Shown: positions 17,740 through 26,557, counted from the first letter of the stretch. The stretch: DNA of 64,000 nucleotides from Streptomyces sp. NBC_00234 (GCF_036195325.1 NZ_CP108101.1:7874001-7938000); one strand, 5' to 3'. The notes: generated from the sequence alone by a model not told the origin. A program made the numbers and translations.

Positions 17740-17759
17740 ATACATCGGCGCCGATGTAT
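17740..17759. promoter_or_regulatory. Perfect palindrome, likely PadR operator
   Basis: ATACATCGGCGCCGATGTAT is identical to its own reverse complement. It lies 55 bases upstream of the padR-type gene start and 66 bases upstream of the hydrolase start. The ACAT-N8-ATGT core has the same spacing as the ATGT/ACAT half-sites reported for PadR proteins, in the opposite orientation. Confidence 0.75.
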
Positions 17760-17825
17760 CGTGCGGGTCCGATGGTGTGCGAGGCATGCGGTGGAGCGCT
17801 GCGGCGGCGGTGGAGGAGTGGGTCG

Positions 17826-18599
17826 ATGTACGAGGCGAAGTTCGACGAGCAGGGCAGCAGGATCCGGTGGACGGAATCGGGAACGAGGACGGAGGGCGGC
17901 GGAGAGGCAACCGTCTATGTGCACGGGCTGGGGGCGATGTCGGCCGCCTATCACGCCCATATCGCCGCCGCCCCGGCGCTCGCGGGGCGGCGCTCGCTCT
18001 TCGTCGACCTGCCGGGGCACGGCATCAGCGACCGTCCCGCGGACTTCGGGTACACCCTGGAGGACCATGCCGGCGCGCTGGCCGCCGTGCTGGACGGAGC
18101 AGGGGTGCGCGGGGCGGAGCTCGTCGGACACAGCATGGGCGGCGCGGTCGCCGTCGTACTCGCTTACCGCCGACCCGAGCTGGTCGCGCGCCTGGTGCTC
18201 GCCGAGGGCAATCTCGATCCGTACACCTCGCCGCCGACCGGAAGCAGCGGGATCGCGTCGTGGACCGAGGAGACCTTTGTCCACGGAGGCGGTTTCGACC
18301 GTGTGCTGGAGCGCGTCGGCCCGACCTGGGCGGCGACGATGCGGCTGGCGGACCCGCTGGCGCTGCACCGCACCGCGATCGGGCTGATGCGTGGCACCGA
18401 CCCCACCATGCGGCGGATGCTCATGGAGTCGACCGCGGAGCGGACCTATCTCCAGGGAGCCCTGAGTGGTGAACTCCCGGGCGCGGACGGGCTCGTGGCT
18501 TCGGGGGTTCGCGTACTCACCGTTCCCGGCGCGGGGCACAACATCATGTTCGACCGGCCCGACGCCCTGGTGGGAGCCATCGCCGGACGCTTCGAGTGA
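17826..18599 (+). CDS. Alpha/beta hydrolase
   Basis: A 257-residue alpha/beta-fold hydrolase. The oxyanion-hole region YVHGLGAMS comes first, then VDLPGHGISDRP, the nucleophile elbow GHSMGGAVA with the catalytic Ser, and a late His in GAGHNIMFDRP; the acid residue is probably in the preceding strand region. The ATG at 17826 follows GGAGGAG; an ATG at 17755 in the same frame would overlap the palindromic operator and is less likely. It is divergent from a PadR regulator and probably its target. The substrate, likely an ester, lactone or similar small molecule, is unknown. Confidence 0.85.
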   Translation: MYEAKFDEQGSRIRWTESGTRTEGGGEATVYVHGLGAMSAAYHAHIAAAPALAGRRSLFVDLPGHGISDRPADFGYTLEDHAGALAAVLDGAGVRGAELVGHSMGGAVAVVLAYRRPELVARLVLAEGNLDPYTSPPTGSSGIASWTEETFVHGGGFDRVLERVGPTWAATMRLADPLALHRTAIGLMRGTDPTMRRMLMESTAERTYLQGALSGELPGADGLVASGVRVLTVPGAGHNIMFDRPDALVGAIAGRFE

Positions 18600-18600
18600 C

Positions 18601-18642
18601 GCGGTGCGTGTGACGCGGTGCGTGTGACGCGGTGCGTGTGAC
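18601..18642 (+). repeat. Three tandem copies of a 14-base unit
   Basis: GCGGTGCGTGTGAC is present three times head to tail at 18601-18614, 18615-18628 and 18629-18642, in the short space between two convergent genes. The copies are identical, so the array is recent or under repair slippage. Confidence 0.9.
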
Positions 18643-18650
18643 GCTTCGGG

Positions 18651-19250
18651 TCAGCCGACGCGTTCGGCGCGGACGAGGAAGCGGTGGTCCTCGTCGACGT
18701 ACGCGTCCATGCGCCACCCCGAAGCGGCCAGCAGGGGGCCGAGCCGGGGTTCGGCCCGCAGGTCGTCATCGGTGATCGCCCGGCCGTGGCGGGCCGCGAG
18801 TGCGGCCCGGCCGACCGGGTGGAACAGGGCCAGCTGCCCGCCCAGCCGCACCACGCGCGCCAGCTCCCGCAGCGCCGGCCCGGGGTGCGCGAGATGCGAG
18901 ATCAGGCCGGCCGCGAACACGGCATCGAGCGACCGGTCCCGCAACGGCAGCCGTGCCACGTCGGTGAGGAGCAGCGCACCGCTGCGGTCGCGGCCGGCCC
19001 GTACCGCCGTCTCCAGCATGGCGGGGGTGAGATCCGCGCCCAGGACCGTGCCCTCGGGGCCGACCGCCGCGCGCAGGGCGTCCAGCGCGCGGCCCGTTCC
19101 GCAGCCAGCGTCGAGCACGGCGTCACCGCGCCGCAGCCGGAGGTCTTCCACGGCGGCCGTGTACGCCGGCCCGTCATCGGGAAAGCGACTGTCCCAGTCG
19201 GCGGCGCGAACGGAGAAGAAGTCCTGCACGTGTGTGCGGTCGTCAGTCAT
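18651..19250 (-). CDS. Class I SAM-dependent methyltransferase
   Basis: A 199-residue methyltransferase (Methyltransf_11/25 type). Motif I is LDAGCGTGRALDALR, the acidic residue of strand 2 is in VLGADLTPAML, and motif IV/post-IV follow in LDAVFAAGLISHL and LARVVRLGGQLALFHP. The ATG at 19250 is used; a GTG two codons upstream is possible and neither has a clear ribosome site. The gene stands alone between the hydrolase and the MHYT gene. The acceptor molecule is unknown. Confidence 0.82.
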   Translation of the reverse strand: MTDDRTHVQDFFSVRAADWDSRFPDDGPAYTAAVEDLRLRRGDAVLDAGCGTGRALDALRAAVGPEGTVLGADLTPAMLETAVRAGRDRSGALLLTDVARLPLRDRSLDAVFAAGLISHLAHPGPALRELARVVRLGGQLALFHPVGRAALAARHGRAITDDDLRAEPRLGPLLAASGWRMDAYVDEDHRFLVRAERVG

Positions 19251-19411
19251 ACGCACATGATCGCGCAGTCCTCAAGTGAACGAAACGGTCAGAAACGGTG
19301 TGCATGTTCGAGCGCTGGGCGATCGTTCGGGAACATCTCTCTGTCATATTTCATCAGCTTTCGAACTGCGCCCCTGGCGTGCGCCCCAGGGCGGACTAGC
19401 GTCCCCGAGTC

Positions 19412-20227
19412 ATGGGACACCTGGACCACGCCACTTTCGGCTGGCTTACACCCGCACTGTCGTACGCGATGGCATGCATCGGAGCCGCGCTCGGACTGCG
19501 CTGCACCGTGCGCGCGCTCAACACGAGCGGCCGATCGCGTCGCAACTGGCTGCTCACCGCCGCCTCCGCCATCGGCACCGGCATCTGGACGATGCACTTC
19601 GTCGCCATGCTCGGGTTCGGTGTCACGGGCACCGACATCCGGTACAACGTGCCACTCACCCTGCTCAGCCTGCTCGTCGCCATGGTGGTGGTCGGGGCCG
19701 GGGTCTTCGCCGTCGGATACGGCCGAGGCAAGCCCCAGGCCCTGCTGATCGGAGGGCTCACCACCGGACTCGGCGTCGCGAGCATGCACTACATCGGCAT
19801 GCTCGCCCTGCGGTTGCACGGCACGATCCGGTACGACCCGCTCCTGGTGACGCTCTCCGTGGTCATCGCGGTCGTCGCCGCGACCGCCGCGCTCTGGGCC
19901 GCGCTCAACATCAAGACCCCGGGTGCCGTCGCCCTCGCCTCCCTCGTCATGGGAGCGGCGGTCAGCAGCATGCACTACACCGGCATGCTCGCCGTCGACG
20001 TGGAGGTCGTCCCGTCCGGAAGCCAGTTGTCCGGGGCCACGGTCATGCAGTTCATCTTCCCGCTCGCCGTCGGCCTCGGCTCCTACCTCTTCCTCACCTC
20101 GGCCTTCGTCGCCCTGTCGCCCACGGCCCGGGAGCAGGCCGCCTACGCCTCGGCCCAACGTCCCGGCCGGGCGCCCGCCGAACCCGTACGGAACCCCGCG
20201 GACGTCCAAGCCGCCCCGGCCCCCTGA
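19412..20227 (+). CDS. MHYT-domain integral membrane sensor
   Basis: A 271-residue protein with seven predicted hydrophobic helices and three copies of the MHYT motif: WTMHFVAML, SMHYIGML and SMHYTGML, which are proposed to bind copper and sense oxygen, CO or NO. No output domain is attached. It ends 33 bases before the conservon kinase gene, same strand, so it probably feeds signals to that kinase or shares its promoter. The C-terminal about 45 residues are hydrophilic and Pro/Ala rich. The sensing role is family knowledge, and the link to the conservon is inference. Confidence 0.92.
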   Translation: MGHLDHATFGWLTPALSYAMACIGAALGLRCTVRALNTSGRSRRNWLLTAASAIGTGIWTMHFVAMLGFGVTGTDIRYNVPLTLLSLLVAMVVVGAGVFAVGYGRGKPQALLIGGLTTGLGVASMHYIGMLALRLHGTIRYDPLLVTLSVVIAVVAATAALWAALNIKTPGAVALASLVMGAAVSSMHYTGMLAVDVEVVPSGSQLSGATVMQFIFPLAVGLGSYLFLTSAFVALSPTAREQAAYASAQRPGRAPAEPVRNPADVQAAPAP

Positions 20228-20260
20228 CACACCCAGAGCCCACACCGGAACGAGGAGGCC

Positions 20261-22939
20261 ATGCGCCCACCCCGCACGACCCCGGAGCCCGGCGCGCCCG
20301 CCGCCCGGCCCGCACCTCCGACACGCGGACGGCGCGCGCACGCGGGGCCGCCGGCCGACGAACGACAAGAGCGCGAGACATGGGCACCCGCGCCGGACGA
20401 ACAGCCCGAGCCGCGCCGCCTGTCCCTGCGCCCCAGGACCGTACGGGCCAAGATCATCTCCTTGCTCATGGTGCCCGTCGTCTCGCTGCTCGCCCTGTGG
20501 GGGTTCGCCACCGTCACCACGGCCCAGGACGTGGCCCGCCTGCGCCAGTTGCAGCGCGTGGACTCCACCGTGCGGGGACCGGTCTCGGGCGCCGTCGACG
20601 CGCTCCAGGCCGAACGCAAGGCGGCGCTGCGCCAACTCGTCGCCCCCGACCGCGGACACGCCGCCGAACTGCGGCAGGACGCCAAGCGCACCGACACCGC
20701 CCTGGCCGCGCTCAGGCTCGGCGAGAACCACACGGTCGCCGACGCGGGCGGTCTGCCGGCCGGGGTCGCGGACCGCCTCACCACCTTCCTGGACCGCACC
20801 CGGCCGCTCGCCGCGCTGCGCACCCGTCTGCTGGAGCCGCCGGCCGGCGAAGCCGTGGACCGGGACACGAAAGCCGGCCAGGACGCCGCGTACACGCAGT
20901 ACACCGAGGCCATCACGGCGGCGTTCGGCGTCTCCGGTGCGCTCACCGGCATCCAGGACGCCGAACGCGGATCCGACGCCCGCGTCCTGCTCGAACTGAA
21001 CCGGGCCGGCGAGATGCTCTCCCGGGAAGACGCGCTGCTCGCCACGGCCGCGCTCACCGGAACCCTCGAAGGCCCCGGACTCCGCCGGTTCACGGGTGCC
21101 GTGGAGAGCCGCCGCGGCCTCGCCGAAACGGCCGGCGCCGACCTCCCCGCAGCCGAGGGAAGGACATGGCGAGCCCTCACCGGCGGGGGCGCCTACCGGG
21201 GGATTCAGGCAGCCGAGGAGAAGGTCCTCGCCGCGACGCCCGGCCGCAAGGCAGCGCGGGCGGTCCCCGCCGCCGTATGGGGCCGGGACGCCGCGAGCGT
21301 ACGTGCCGAGCTGCGCGCGATCGAGACGGGCGCCGCCCGGGACGCGGCGGACCGTGCCGATCCGCTGGCCGGTGGGCTGCTGAGTCCGGCCGGGGCGGCA
21401 GTCCTCTTCGGCTTCCTCGCCGTGGCCGCCTCGCTCGTCATCTCCGTACGCATCGGCCGCGCGCTCGTCGTCGAGCTCGTGAGCCTCCGCAACAGCGCCC
21501 TGCAGATCGCCCGGCACAAACTGCCCCACGCCATGCAGCGTCTGCGGGAGGGGGAGGAGCTCGACATCGAGTCCGAGGCACCTCCCGGCCGGTCCTCGCA
21601 CGACGAGATCGGCCAGGTGGGCGAGGCACTCGACACCGTCCACCGGGCCGCGCTCAGCGCTGCCGTCGAGCGCGCCGAGCTCGCCAGCGGCATCTCCGGC
21701 GTCTTCGTCAACCTGGCCCGCCGCAGTCAGGTGCTGGTCCACCGCCAGCTCAACCTGCTGGACGGCATGGAGCGCCGCGCCGAGGACCCCAACGAGCTGG
21801 GTGACCTCTTCCGGCTCGACCACCTGACCACCCGCATGCGCCGCCACGCCGAAAGCCTGATCATCCTGTCCGGATCGGCTCCCGGGCGGGCCTGGCGGAT
21901 GCCCGTACCGCTGACCAACGTCGTACGCGCGGCCGTCTCGGAGATCGAGGACTACGCACGGGTCGAGGTGCGCCAACTGCCCGACGCGGCGGTCAAGGGC
22001 GACGCGGTCGCCGACCTGACCCATCTGCTCGCCGAACTCATCGAGAACGCCGCGCAGTTCTCCCCGCCGCACACCAAGGTGCGCATCAGCGGAGAACCCG
22101 TGGGCAACGGCTACGCGCTGGAGATCGAGGACCGGGGGCTGGGCATGGGTGGGGAACTCCTCGCCCAGGCCAACCGGAGGATCGAACAGTCCGAGACGCT
22201 CGACCTCTTCGACAGCGACCGGCTCGGGCTCTTCGTCGTGAGCCGCCTCTCCGCCCGCCACCAGATCAAGGTCAAGCTCCGCACCTCGCCCTACGGGGGG
22301 ACGACCGCGGTCGTCCTCGTACCGACCGCGTTGCTGCCGAGCGGACTGCCCGCGGCCGAGACACCCCGCGCGGCGGGCACCGGCCCCGCTACGGCGACGA
22401 CGGACCGGGACGACACCGACAGGCCGGACCCGCGCTCCGGCCCGGGTCGCAGGCGTCCCACCGCGTTCCCCGCCCCGGTCGCGGTCCCCGCCATCGAGTC
22501 GGCGCCCGGCCCCGGTTCCGCACCCGTCACGAGCCTGCGCCAACGTCAGCGTCCGCGCCCCGGGGACGACGCCAAGCCGGGCCGCCCCCGCCTTTCGGAC
22601 CGGCCGGACCGCACGGTCCGGACGCCCACCACCCCCGCGCCGGACCACCCGGACAGCGGTGACGACAGCGACCTGCCCCGTCGCGTCCGGCAGGCCAGCC
22701 TCGTACCCCAGTTGCGCGAGGAACCACGCCCCGAACCGGCTCCCCGGGGCAGCGCCGACGGCGCTTCGCCGCCCGCCGAACGCACCCCGGAACAGGCCCG
22801 CGACCGCATGACCGCCTACCGCAACGGCTGGGTCCGCGGTGGCGGCCCGGCGCCCGGGCGTACGCCCCCGCAGGCAGCCCCCACAAGCCACCGGCCGAAC
22901 AGCGGGCCCCGTCGGCCCATCGAAGGAGACCAGGCATGA
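20261..22939 (+). CDS. cvnA: Conservon sensor histidine kinase-like protein (CvnA)
   Basis: An 892-residue membrane kinase-like protein. It has a long hydrophilic N-terminal leader, a first membrane helix at about 65-85, a large extracellular helical nitrate/nitrite-sensor-like region, a second helix at about 376-399, a HAMP-like linker, and a HATPase_c domain with N-box ELIENAAQFS at about 590 and EIEDRGLGMGG at about 620. The C-terminal 200 residues are disordered, rich in Pro/Arg. As in other conservon kinases, no standard HxE/N phospho-acceptor is evident. Its stop overlaps the cvnB start (ATGA). CvnA proteins act with roadblock, DUF742 and GTPase partners, comparable to eukaryotic G-protein signalling. 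Confidence 0.93.
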   Translation: MRPPRTTPEPGAPAARPAPPTRGRRAHAGPPADERQERETWAPAPDEQPEPRRLSLRPRTVRAKIISLLMVPVVSLLALWGFATVTTAQDVARLRQLQRVDSTVRGPVSGAVDALQAERKAALRQLVAPDRGHAAELRQDAKRTDTALAALRLGENHTVADAGGLPAGVADRLTTFLDRTRPLAALRTRLLEPPAGEAVDRDTKAGQDAAYTQYTEAITAAFGVSGALTGIQDAERGSDARVLLELNRAGEMLSREDALLATAALTGTLEGPGLRRFTGAVESRRGLAETAGADLPAAEGRTWRALTGGGAYRGIQAAEEKVLAATPGRKAARAVPAAVWGRDAASVRAELRAIETGAARDAADRADPLAGGLLSPAGAAVLFGFLAVAASLVISVRIGRALVVELVSLRNSALQIARHKLPHAMQRLREGEELDIESEAPPGRSSHDEIGQVGEALDTVHRAALSAAVERAELASGISGVFVNLARRSQVLVHRQLNLLDGMERRAEDPNELGDLFRLDHLTTRMRRHAESLIILSGSAPGRAWRMPVPLTNVVRAAVSEIEDYARVEVRQLPDAAVKGDAVADLTHLLAELIENAAQFSPPHTKVRISGEPVGNGYALEIEDRGLGMGGELLAQANRRIEQSETLDLFDSDRLGLFVVSRLSARHQIKVKLRTSPYGGTTAVVLVPTALLPSGLPAAETPRAAGTGPATATTDRDDTDRPDPRSGPGRRRPTAFPAPVAVPAIESAPGPGSAPVTSLRQRQRPRPGDDAKPGRPRLSDRPDRTVRTPTTPAPDHPDSGDDSDLPRRVRQASLVPQLREEPRPEPAPRGSADGASPPAERTPEQARDRMTAYRNGWVRGGGPAPGRTPPQAAPTSHRPNSGPRRPIEGDQA

Positions 22940-23370
22940 CCGTGAACGAATGGACGGCGGGGGCGCGTCGCTCCGGCGAACTCGACTGGTTGTTGGACGA
23001 CCTGGTGACGCGGGTCGGCGAGGTGCGGCACGTCGTCGTGCTCTCCAGCGACGGTCTGGCCGTCGGCGCCTCCAGCGCGCTCAGCCGGGAGGACGCCGAG
23101 CACCTGGCCGCGGTGGCATCCGGCTTCCACAGCCTCGCCAAGGGGGCGGGCCGGCACTTCAGGGCGGGGGGAGTGCGTCAGACCATGGTCGAGATGGACG
23201 ACGGCTTCCTCTTCGTCGCCGCGGCCGGGGACGGTTCGTGCCTCGCGGTGCTCAGCACCGCCGCCGCCGACATCGGCCTGGTGGCGTACGAGATGGCGCG
23301 CCTCGTGAAGCGTGTCGGCGAGCATCTGCGGACCCCTCCGCGGCTCGTCGGACCCCAGACGGCGGGCTGA
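22936..23370 (+). CDS. cvnB: Roadblock/LC7-domain protein (CvnB)
   Basis: A 144-residue roadblock/LC7 protein (LDWLLDDLVTRVGEVRHVVVLSSDGL ... core, with the GDGSCLAVLSTAAADIG segment), the partner that interacts with the small GTPase in conservons. It overlaps cvnA by four bases and is followed 12 bases later by cvnC. A close paralogue lies at 25063-25497. Confidence 0.93.
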   Translation: MTVNEWTAGARRSGELDWLLDDLVTRVGEVRHVVVLSSDGLAVGASSALSREDAEHLAAVASGFHSLAKGAGRHFRAGGVRQTMVEMDDGFLFVAAAGDGSCLAVLSTAAADIGLVAYEMARLVKRVGEHLRTPPRLVGPQTAG

Positions 23371-23382
23371 CGGGACGGAGCC

Positions 23383-23868
23383 GTGCGCATGACCGAGGAA
23401 CAACCCGAGCACCCGAACACGCCCCGAGGCCCCTCCGGAGCACACGCCCGCTACCCGGCACGGGAGAAGGCGGACGAGGAGGCTCTGCCGGGCAGTCAGT
23501 GGTACGACGCCGAAGCCGGGCCGCTGGTGCGTCCCTACGCGATGACGGGCGGACGGACCCAACCCGGGCCCAACGGGGTGCGCTTCGACCTGATCGCGCT
23601 CGTCGACGTCGCCGACCCGGCACCCGTCGACGCCGACGAGTCCCTGCTCGGCCCCGAACACCGGGCGCTGCTCACCCTGTGCCGCTGCGAGACGCAGTCG
23701 GTCGCGGAACTCGCCGCGGACGCGGACCTTCCGGTGGGCGTCGTGCGGGTACTGCTCGGCGATCTGCTCGAAGCGGGCCATGTAAGGGTCAGCCGGCCGG
23801 TCCCGCCCGCCCAGTTGCCCAACGAGCGGATTCTGCGTGAGGTGATCGACGGTCTCCGGGCACTGTGA
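23383..23868 (+). CDS. cvnC: DUF742 protein (CvnC)
   Basis: A 161-residue DUF742 protein (VRPYAMTGGRTQP... and CRCETQSVAELAADADLP winged-helix-like part, then RILREVIDGLRAL at the end), the third conservon member, thought to bind DNA or the membrane complex. The start is the GTG at 23383; an ATG at 23389 is equally possible. In most conservons the GTPase gene follows with overlap; here a 303-base gap intervenes. Confidence 0.92.
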   Translation: MRMTEEQPEHPNTPRGPSGAHARYPAREKADEEALPGSQWYDAEAGPLVRPYAMTGGRTQPGPNGVRFDLIALVDVADPAPVDADESLLGPEHRALLTLCRCETQSVAELAADADLPVGVVRVLLGDLLEAGHVRVSRPVPPAQLPNERILREVIDGLRAL

Positions 23869-24171
23869 CGACGACGTCCCGGCCCCGCGTGACGACGTCC
23901 TGCTGGCGAAAAATCAACCATCCCGTTTCGAACATCGCGTTTCGAATCGCGACCACATACGGGCAATTGACGACCTGCGTTCGGTCGCATCGGTCAAAAG
24001 TGATCACACCCCTCGGGGTGGGCTCCGTGCTTGTCATGCTGTCCCCGTACTGATGCCCCTCCTTGTCCCACCGATGCCGCAACGATGCCCGAAGATACTC
24101 GACCGAGCTCGACAAGATGGCTCTGACCTGCGCTCATACATCTTGAGGCTCATGCGTGAGAGAAGTGATCG
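23869..24171. other. Low-GC gap between cvnC and cvnD
   Basis: No gene is visible. Base composition drops to clearly lower GC than neighbours around 23910-24010. It carries a direct repeat, TTTCGAAcaTCGCG followed by TTTCGAATCGCG (23926-23951). The gap probably holds a separate promoter for cvnD, which would make this conservon unusual. Confidence 0.5.
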
Positions 24172-24798
24172 ATGCCCTCCGAGCACGTGGGAAACGCCGA
24201 CACCGTGGGCGGGGAGGAAGGCGGCGAGTCCACCGCCCTCGCTCTGAAGATTTTGGTCGCCGGCGGCTTCGGGGTCGGGAAAACGACCCTGGTCGGTGCC
24301 GTGAGTGAAATCAGGCCATTGCGCACCGAGGAGCTTCTCAGCGAGGCCGGACAGACGGTCGACGACACCGGCGGAGTCGACCAGAAGACCACCACGACCG
24401 TGGCCATGGACTTCGGCCGCATCACCATCAGGTCCGGGCTGTCGTTGTACCTGTTCGGCACGCCGGGGCAGGACCGCTTCTGGTTCCTCTGGGACGAACT
24501 GTCCCAGGGCGCACTCGGGGCGGTGGTTCTCGCCGACACCCGGCGCCTGGAGGACTGCTTCCCGGCCGTCGACTACTTCGAGCACCGCCACATTCCCTTC
24601 GTCGTCGCAGTGAACTGCTTCCCGGGCGCCCGCACCTACGGGGCGCAGGACGTGTCCCGGGCCCTGGACCTCGATGAGGGCACGCCGGTCGTGCTGTGCG
24701 ACGCGCGCGACCGCGACTCCGGAAAGGAAGTCCTGATCCGCATGGTCGAGTACGCGGGGCGCATGCACACGGCCCGGCTTCTCGACTCCGTGAGCTGA
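24172..24798 (+). CDS. cvnD: Conservon small GTPase (CvnD)
   Basis: A 208-residue Ras-like GTP/ATP-binding protein (P-loop GGFGVGKTTLVGAV, switch region TTTTVAMDFG, G3 FGTPGQDRFWFLWDE, and a G4-like AVNCF in place of NKxD). The G3 has Pro-Gly-Gln in place of Ala-Gly-Gln, as in other CvnD proteins. It would be the signalling switch controlled by CvnA to CvnC. A long hairpin follows the stop. Its start is separated from cvnC by a 303-base low-GC gap. Confidence 0.93.
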   Translation: MPSEHVGNADTVGGEEGGESTALALKILVAGGFGVGKTTLVGAVSEIRPLRTEELLSEAGQTVDDTGGVDQKTTTTVAMDFGRITIRSGLSLYLFGTPGQDRFWFLWDELSQGALGAVVLADTRRLEDCFPAVDYFEHRHIPFVVAVNCFPGARTYGAQDVSRALDLDEGTPVVLCDARDRDSGKEVLIRMVEYAGRMHTARLLDSVS

Positions 24799-24805
24799 GA
24801 CCGGC

Positions 24806-24870
24806 GGGGAGGGCCGCCGCTGACAGGTGACAGCGCCGATCGCCGTCGGCTGCCAGCGGCGGCCCTCCCC
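24806..24870. terminator. Long hairpin after cvnD
   Basis: Perfect 17-bp arms GGGGAGGGCCGCCGCTG and CAGCGGCGGCCCTCCCC, 31-base loop that can pair within itself (GCCGA/TCGGC). It likely ends the cvnD transcript and isolates the second roadblock gene. Confidence 0.7.
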
Positions 24871-25062
24871 AGCCGATCGGCACCTTGCCTGTGCGTGTGC
24901 CCTCCGAAACGAAGAAACGCTGTGCGCCCTGCGCCATGTGGTGTGCCATGAAGCCGGGCTCGGACGAGGAAGGGGCGTGGCGCGAAGCGGCGCCCCGACG
25001 GACGAGAGGCGCTTGCCCCTGCGGGAGCGGTACGCGAGGCTTACGCGCGATGTGGGGAACGT

Positions 25063-25497
25063 ATGAGCGGGGAGGACGAGCGCATGGCGTTGGACCGGGG
25101 ACTTGACTGGCTCCTTGACGATCTGACCGGTCGGGTGGAGCACGTACGGCACGCCTTGGTGCTGTCGAACGACGGCCTCGTGACGGGGGCGAGCACGGGC
25201 CTGGCGCGCGAGGACGCGGAGCACCTCGCCGCGGTGTCGTCGGGTCTGCACAGCCTGGCCCGTGGATCGGGGCGGCACTTCAGGGCCGGACGGGCACGGC
25301 AGACCATGGTGGAGTTCGACGAGGCACTGCTGTTCGTGACGGCCGCGGGCGAAGGCAGCTGCCTCTGTGTGCTGAGTGCGGCCGAGGCCGATGTCGGCCA
25401 GGTCGCCTACGAGATGACTCTGCTCGTGAACCGAGTGGGCGAACATCTCGGCGTCGGGATACGCAACGGCGGAAGCGACGGACCAAGCCGCCTCTGA
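25063..25497 (+). CDS. Second roadblock/LC7-domain protein (CvnB-like)
   Basis: A 144-residue paralogue of the CvnB at 22936, with the same layout (GLDWLLDDLTGRVEHVRHALV ... GEGSCLCVLSAAEADVGQVAY). It lies after the hairpin that ends the conservon and is the same size as CvnB. It may compete with CvnB for the GTPase. A second in-frame ATG at 25084 (MALDRG) is a possible start; the first ATG lies in a stretch with GGGGA nearby. Confidence 0.9.
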   Translation: MSGEDERMALDRGLDWLLDDLTGRVEHVRHALVLSNDGLVTGASTGLAREDAEHLAAVSSGLHSLARGSGRHFRAGRARQTMVEFDEALLFVTAAGEGSCLCVLSAAEADVGQVAYEMTLLVNRVGEHLGVGIRNGGSDGPSRL

Positions 25498-25606
25498 CCT
25501 GCGTCTTTCGTTCGGCTGCGACGTTATCCACAGGCCGAACGGGGAGAGCCTCCTCCGGGCTACCGTGATGACACGGAGTAATCGAGCCTCACGGGGGAGG
25601 ACAGTC

Positions 25607-26557
25607 ATGGCTGTTACGGAAGCGACGCGCGTACACGCCGTCGGAACGGGCGGCGGGGCCACGGTGGCGGCGGGCCGCGCCGCACAGGAACTGGAGCTCA
25701 GGCGTGGTGAGTTCGAGCTGGCCGTGCACCTCGGGCTGATCGGGGTCACTGCGGGGCAGGGTGGCGGGCGGCCGAGGGTTCCCGTCGAGGAGATCGACCG
25801 GCTGCGGGCTCAGGCCGGATTCCCGGAAGCTCTGCGGGAGCGGGTGCGCACCGTGGGGACGGCGGAGGGGGCCGCACTGCTCGGGATCAGCCCGGTCAGG
25901 TTCACGCGGCTGGCCCGCGTGGGGTGCGTCTCCCCGGTCTCCTTCTATCTCAATCGCTACCGCGCGGTGGTCTGGCTCTATCTTGCCGAGGAGCTGGCCC
26001 GGTTCGCCACGCGTGAACCCGGGCTGCTCGCCGGGAAGAGCCCGGTGGGCATGCGCACGATGCTGGAAGCGGGCACCGACTGGCGGGCGCGCAACTGGCG
26101 TTCGGGCAGGATCGACCGCTTGCTCGGCGGCACCGGGGACGCGTGGGTGCGCGCTGCCGTGCAGGCGTCCGCGCTGGATCCGGTCCAGCTCGCGGAGGTG
26201 GTCGACGATCCGTACGAGCGTGCCTACCTGGCCAGGGTCAGGCCGGAACCGATCTTCGGCCGACCAGGGTCAGTGAGCGGGAGGGAGATCATGGAGCGGT
26301 TGATGCTCGCCGACGATCCGGACGAGATTCTGTGGCGGCGGGTCAATCTGACCCTGGAGCTGGACCGGGCACGTGAGACCAGGCCCGCCCCGCGTCCGGG
26401 CGAGGCCCGAGGCCGCCCGGTCGCACCGGAGCGGGCGGGCGGGGTGCGGCCGGACGCCACGGCCGCGGTCGGGGAGCCTGAGCAGAACGGCGAACGGGGA
26501 GCGGGGCCGGGGCTGTTGGCCCGACTCGGACTGCGCAGGAGGGCGACCGCTCCATAG
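25607..26557 (+). CDS. DUF6397-like protein
   Basis: A 316-residue protein starting at an ATG 6 bases after GGGGGAGGA. The N-terminal 150 residues contain two short segments with a helix-turn-helix look (ELRRGEFELAVHLGLIGV; TAEGAALLGISPVRFTRLARVG) and the C-terminal 70 are disordered and Pro/Arg/Glu rich. It resembles the DUF6397 proteins found in streptomycetes; the match is by pattern. It follows the second roadblock gene on the same strand. Function unknown, with a DNA-binding role plausible. Confidence 0.62.
   Translation: MAVTEATRVHAVGTGGGATVAAGRAAQELELRRGEFELAVHLGLIGVTAGQGGGRPRVPVEEIDRLRAQAGFPEALRERVRTVGTAEGAALLGISPVRFTRLARVGCVSPVSFYLNRYRAVVWLYLAEELARFATREPGLLAGKSPVGMRTMLEAGTDWRARNWRSGRIDRLLGGTGDAWVRAAVQASALDPVQLAEVVDDPYERAYLARVRPEPIFGRPGSVSGREIMERLMLADDPDEILWRRVNLTLELDRARETRPAPRPGEARGRPVAPERAGGVRPDATAAVGEPEQNGERGAGPGLLARLGLRRRATAP

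Noticed and set aside
18601..18642. Tandem 14-mers as a CRISPR array
   Set aside because: Copies are directly adjacent with no spacers and no cas gene is present.
19289..22891. A 1200-codon open frame on the minus strand across the MHYT and cvnA genes
   Set aside because: It is antisense to two well-supported genes; such long frames arise from high third-position GC. Its translation is low-complexity with no known fold.
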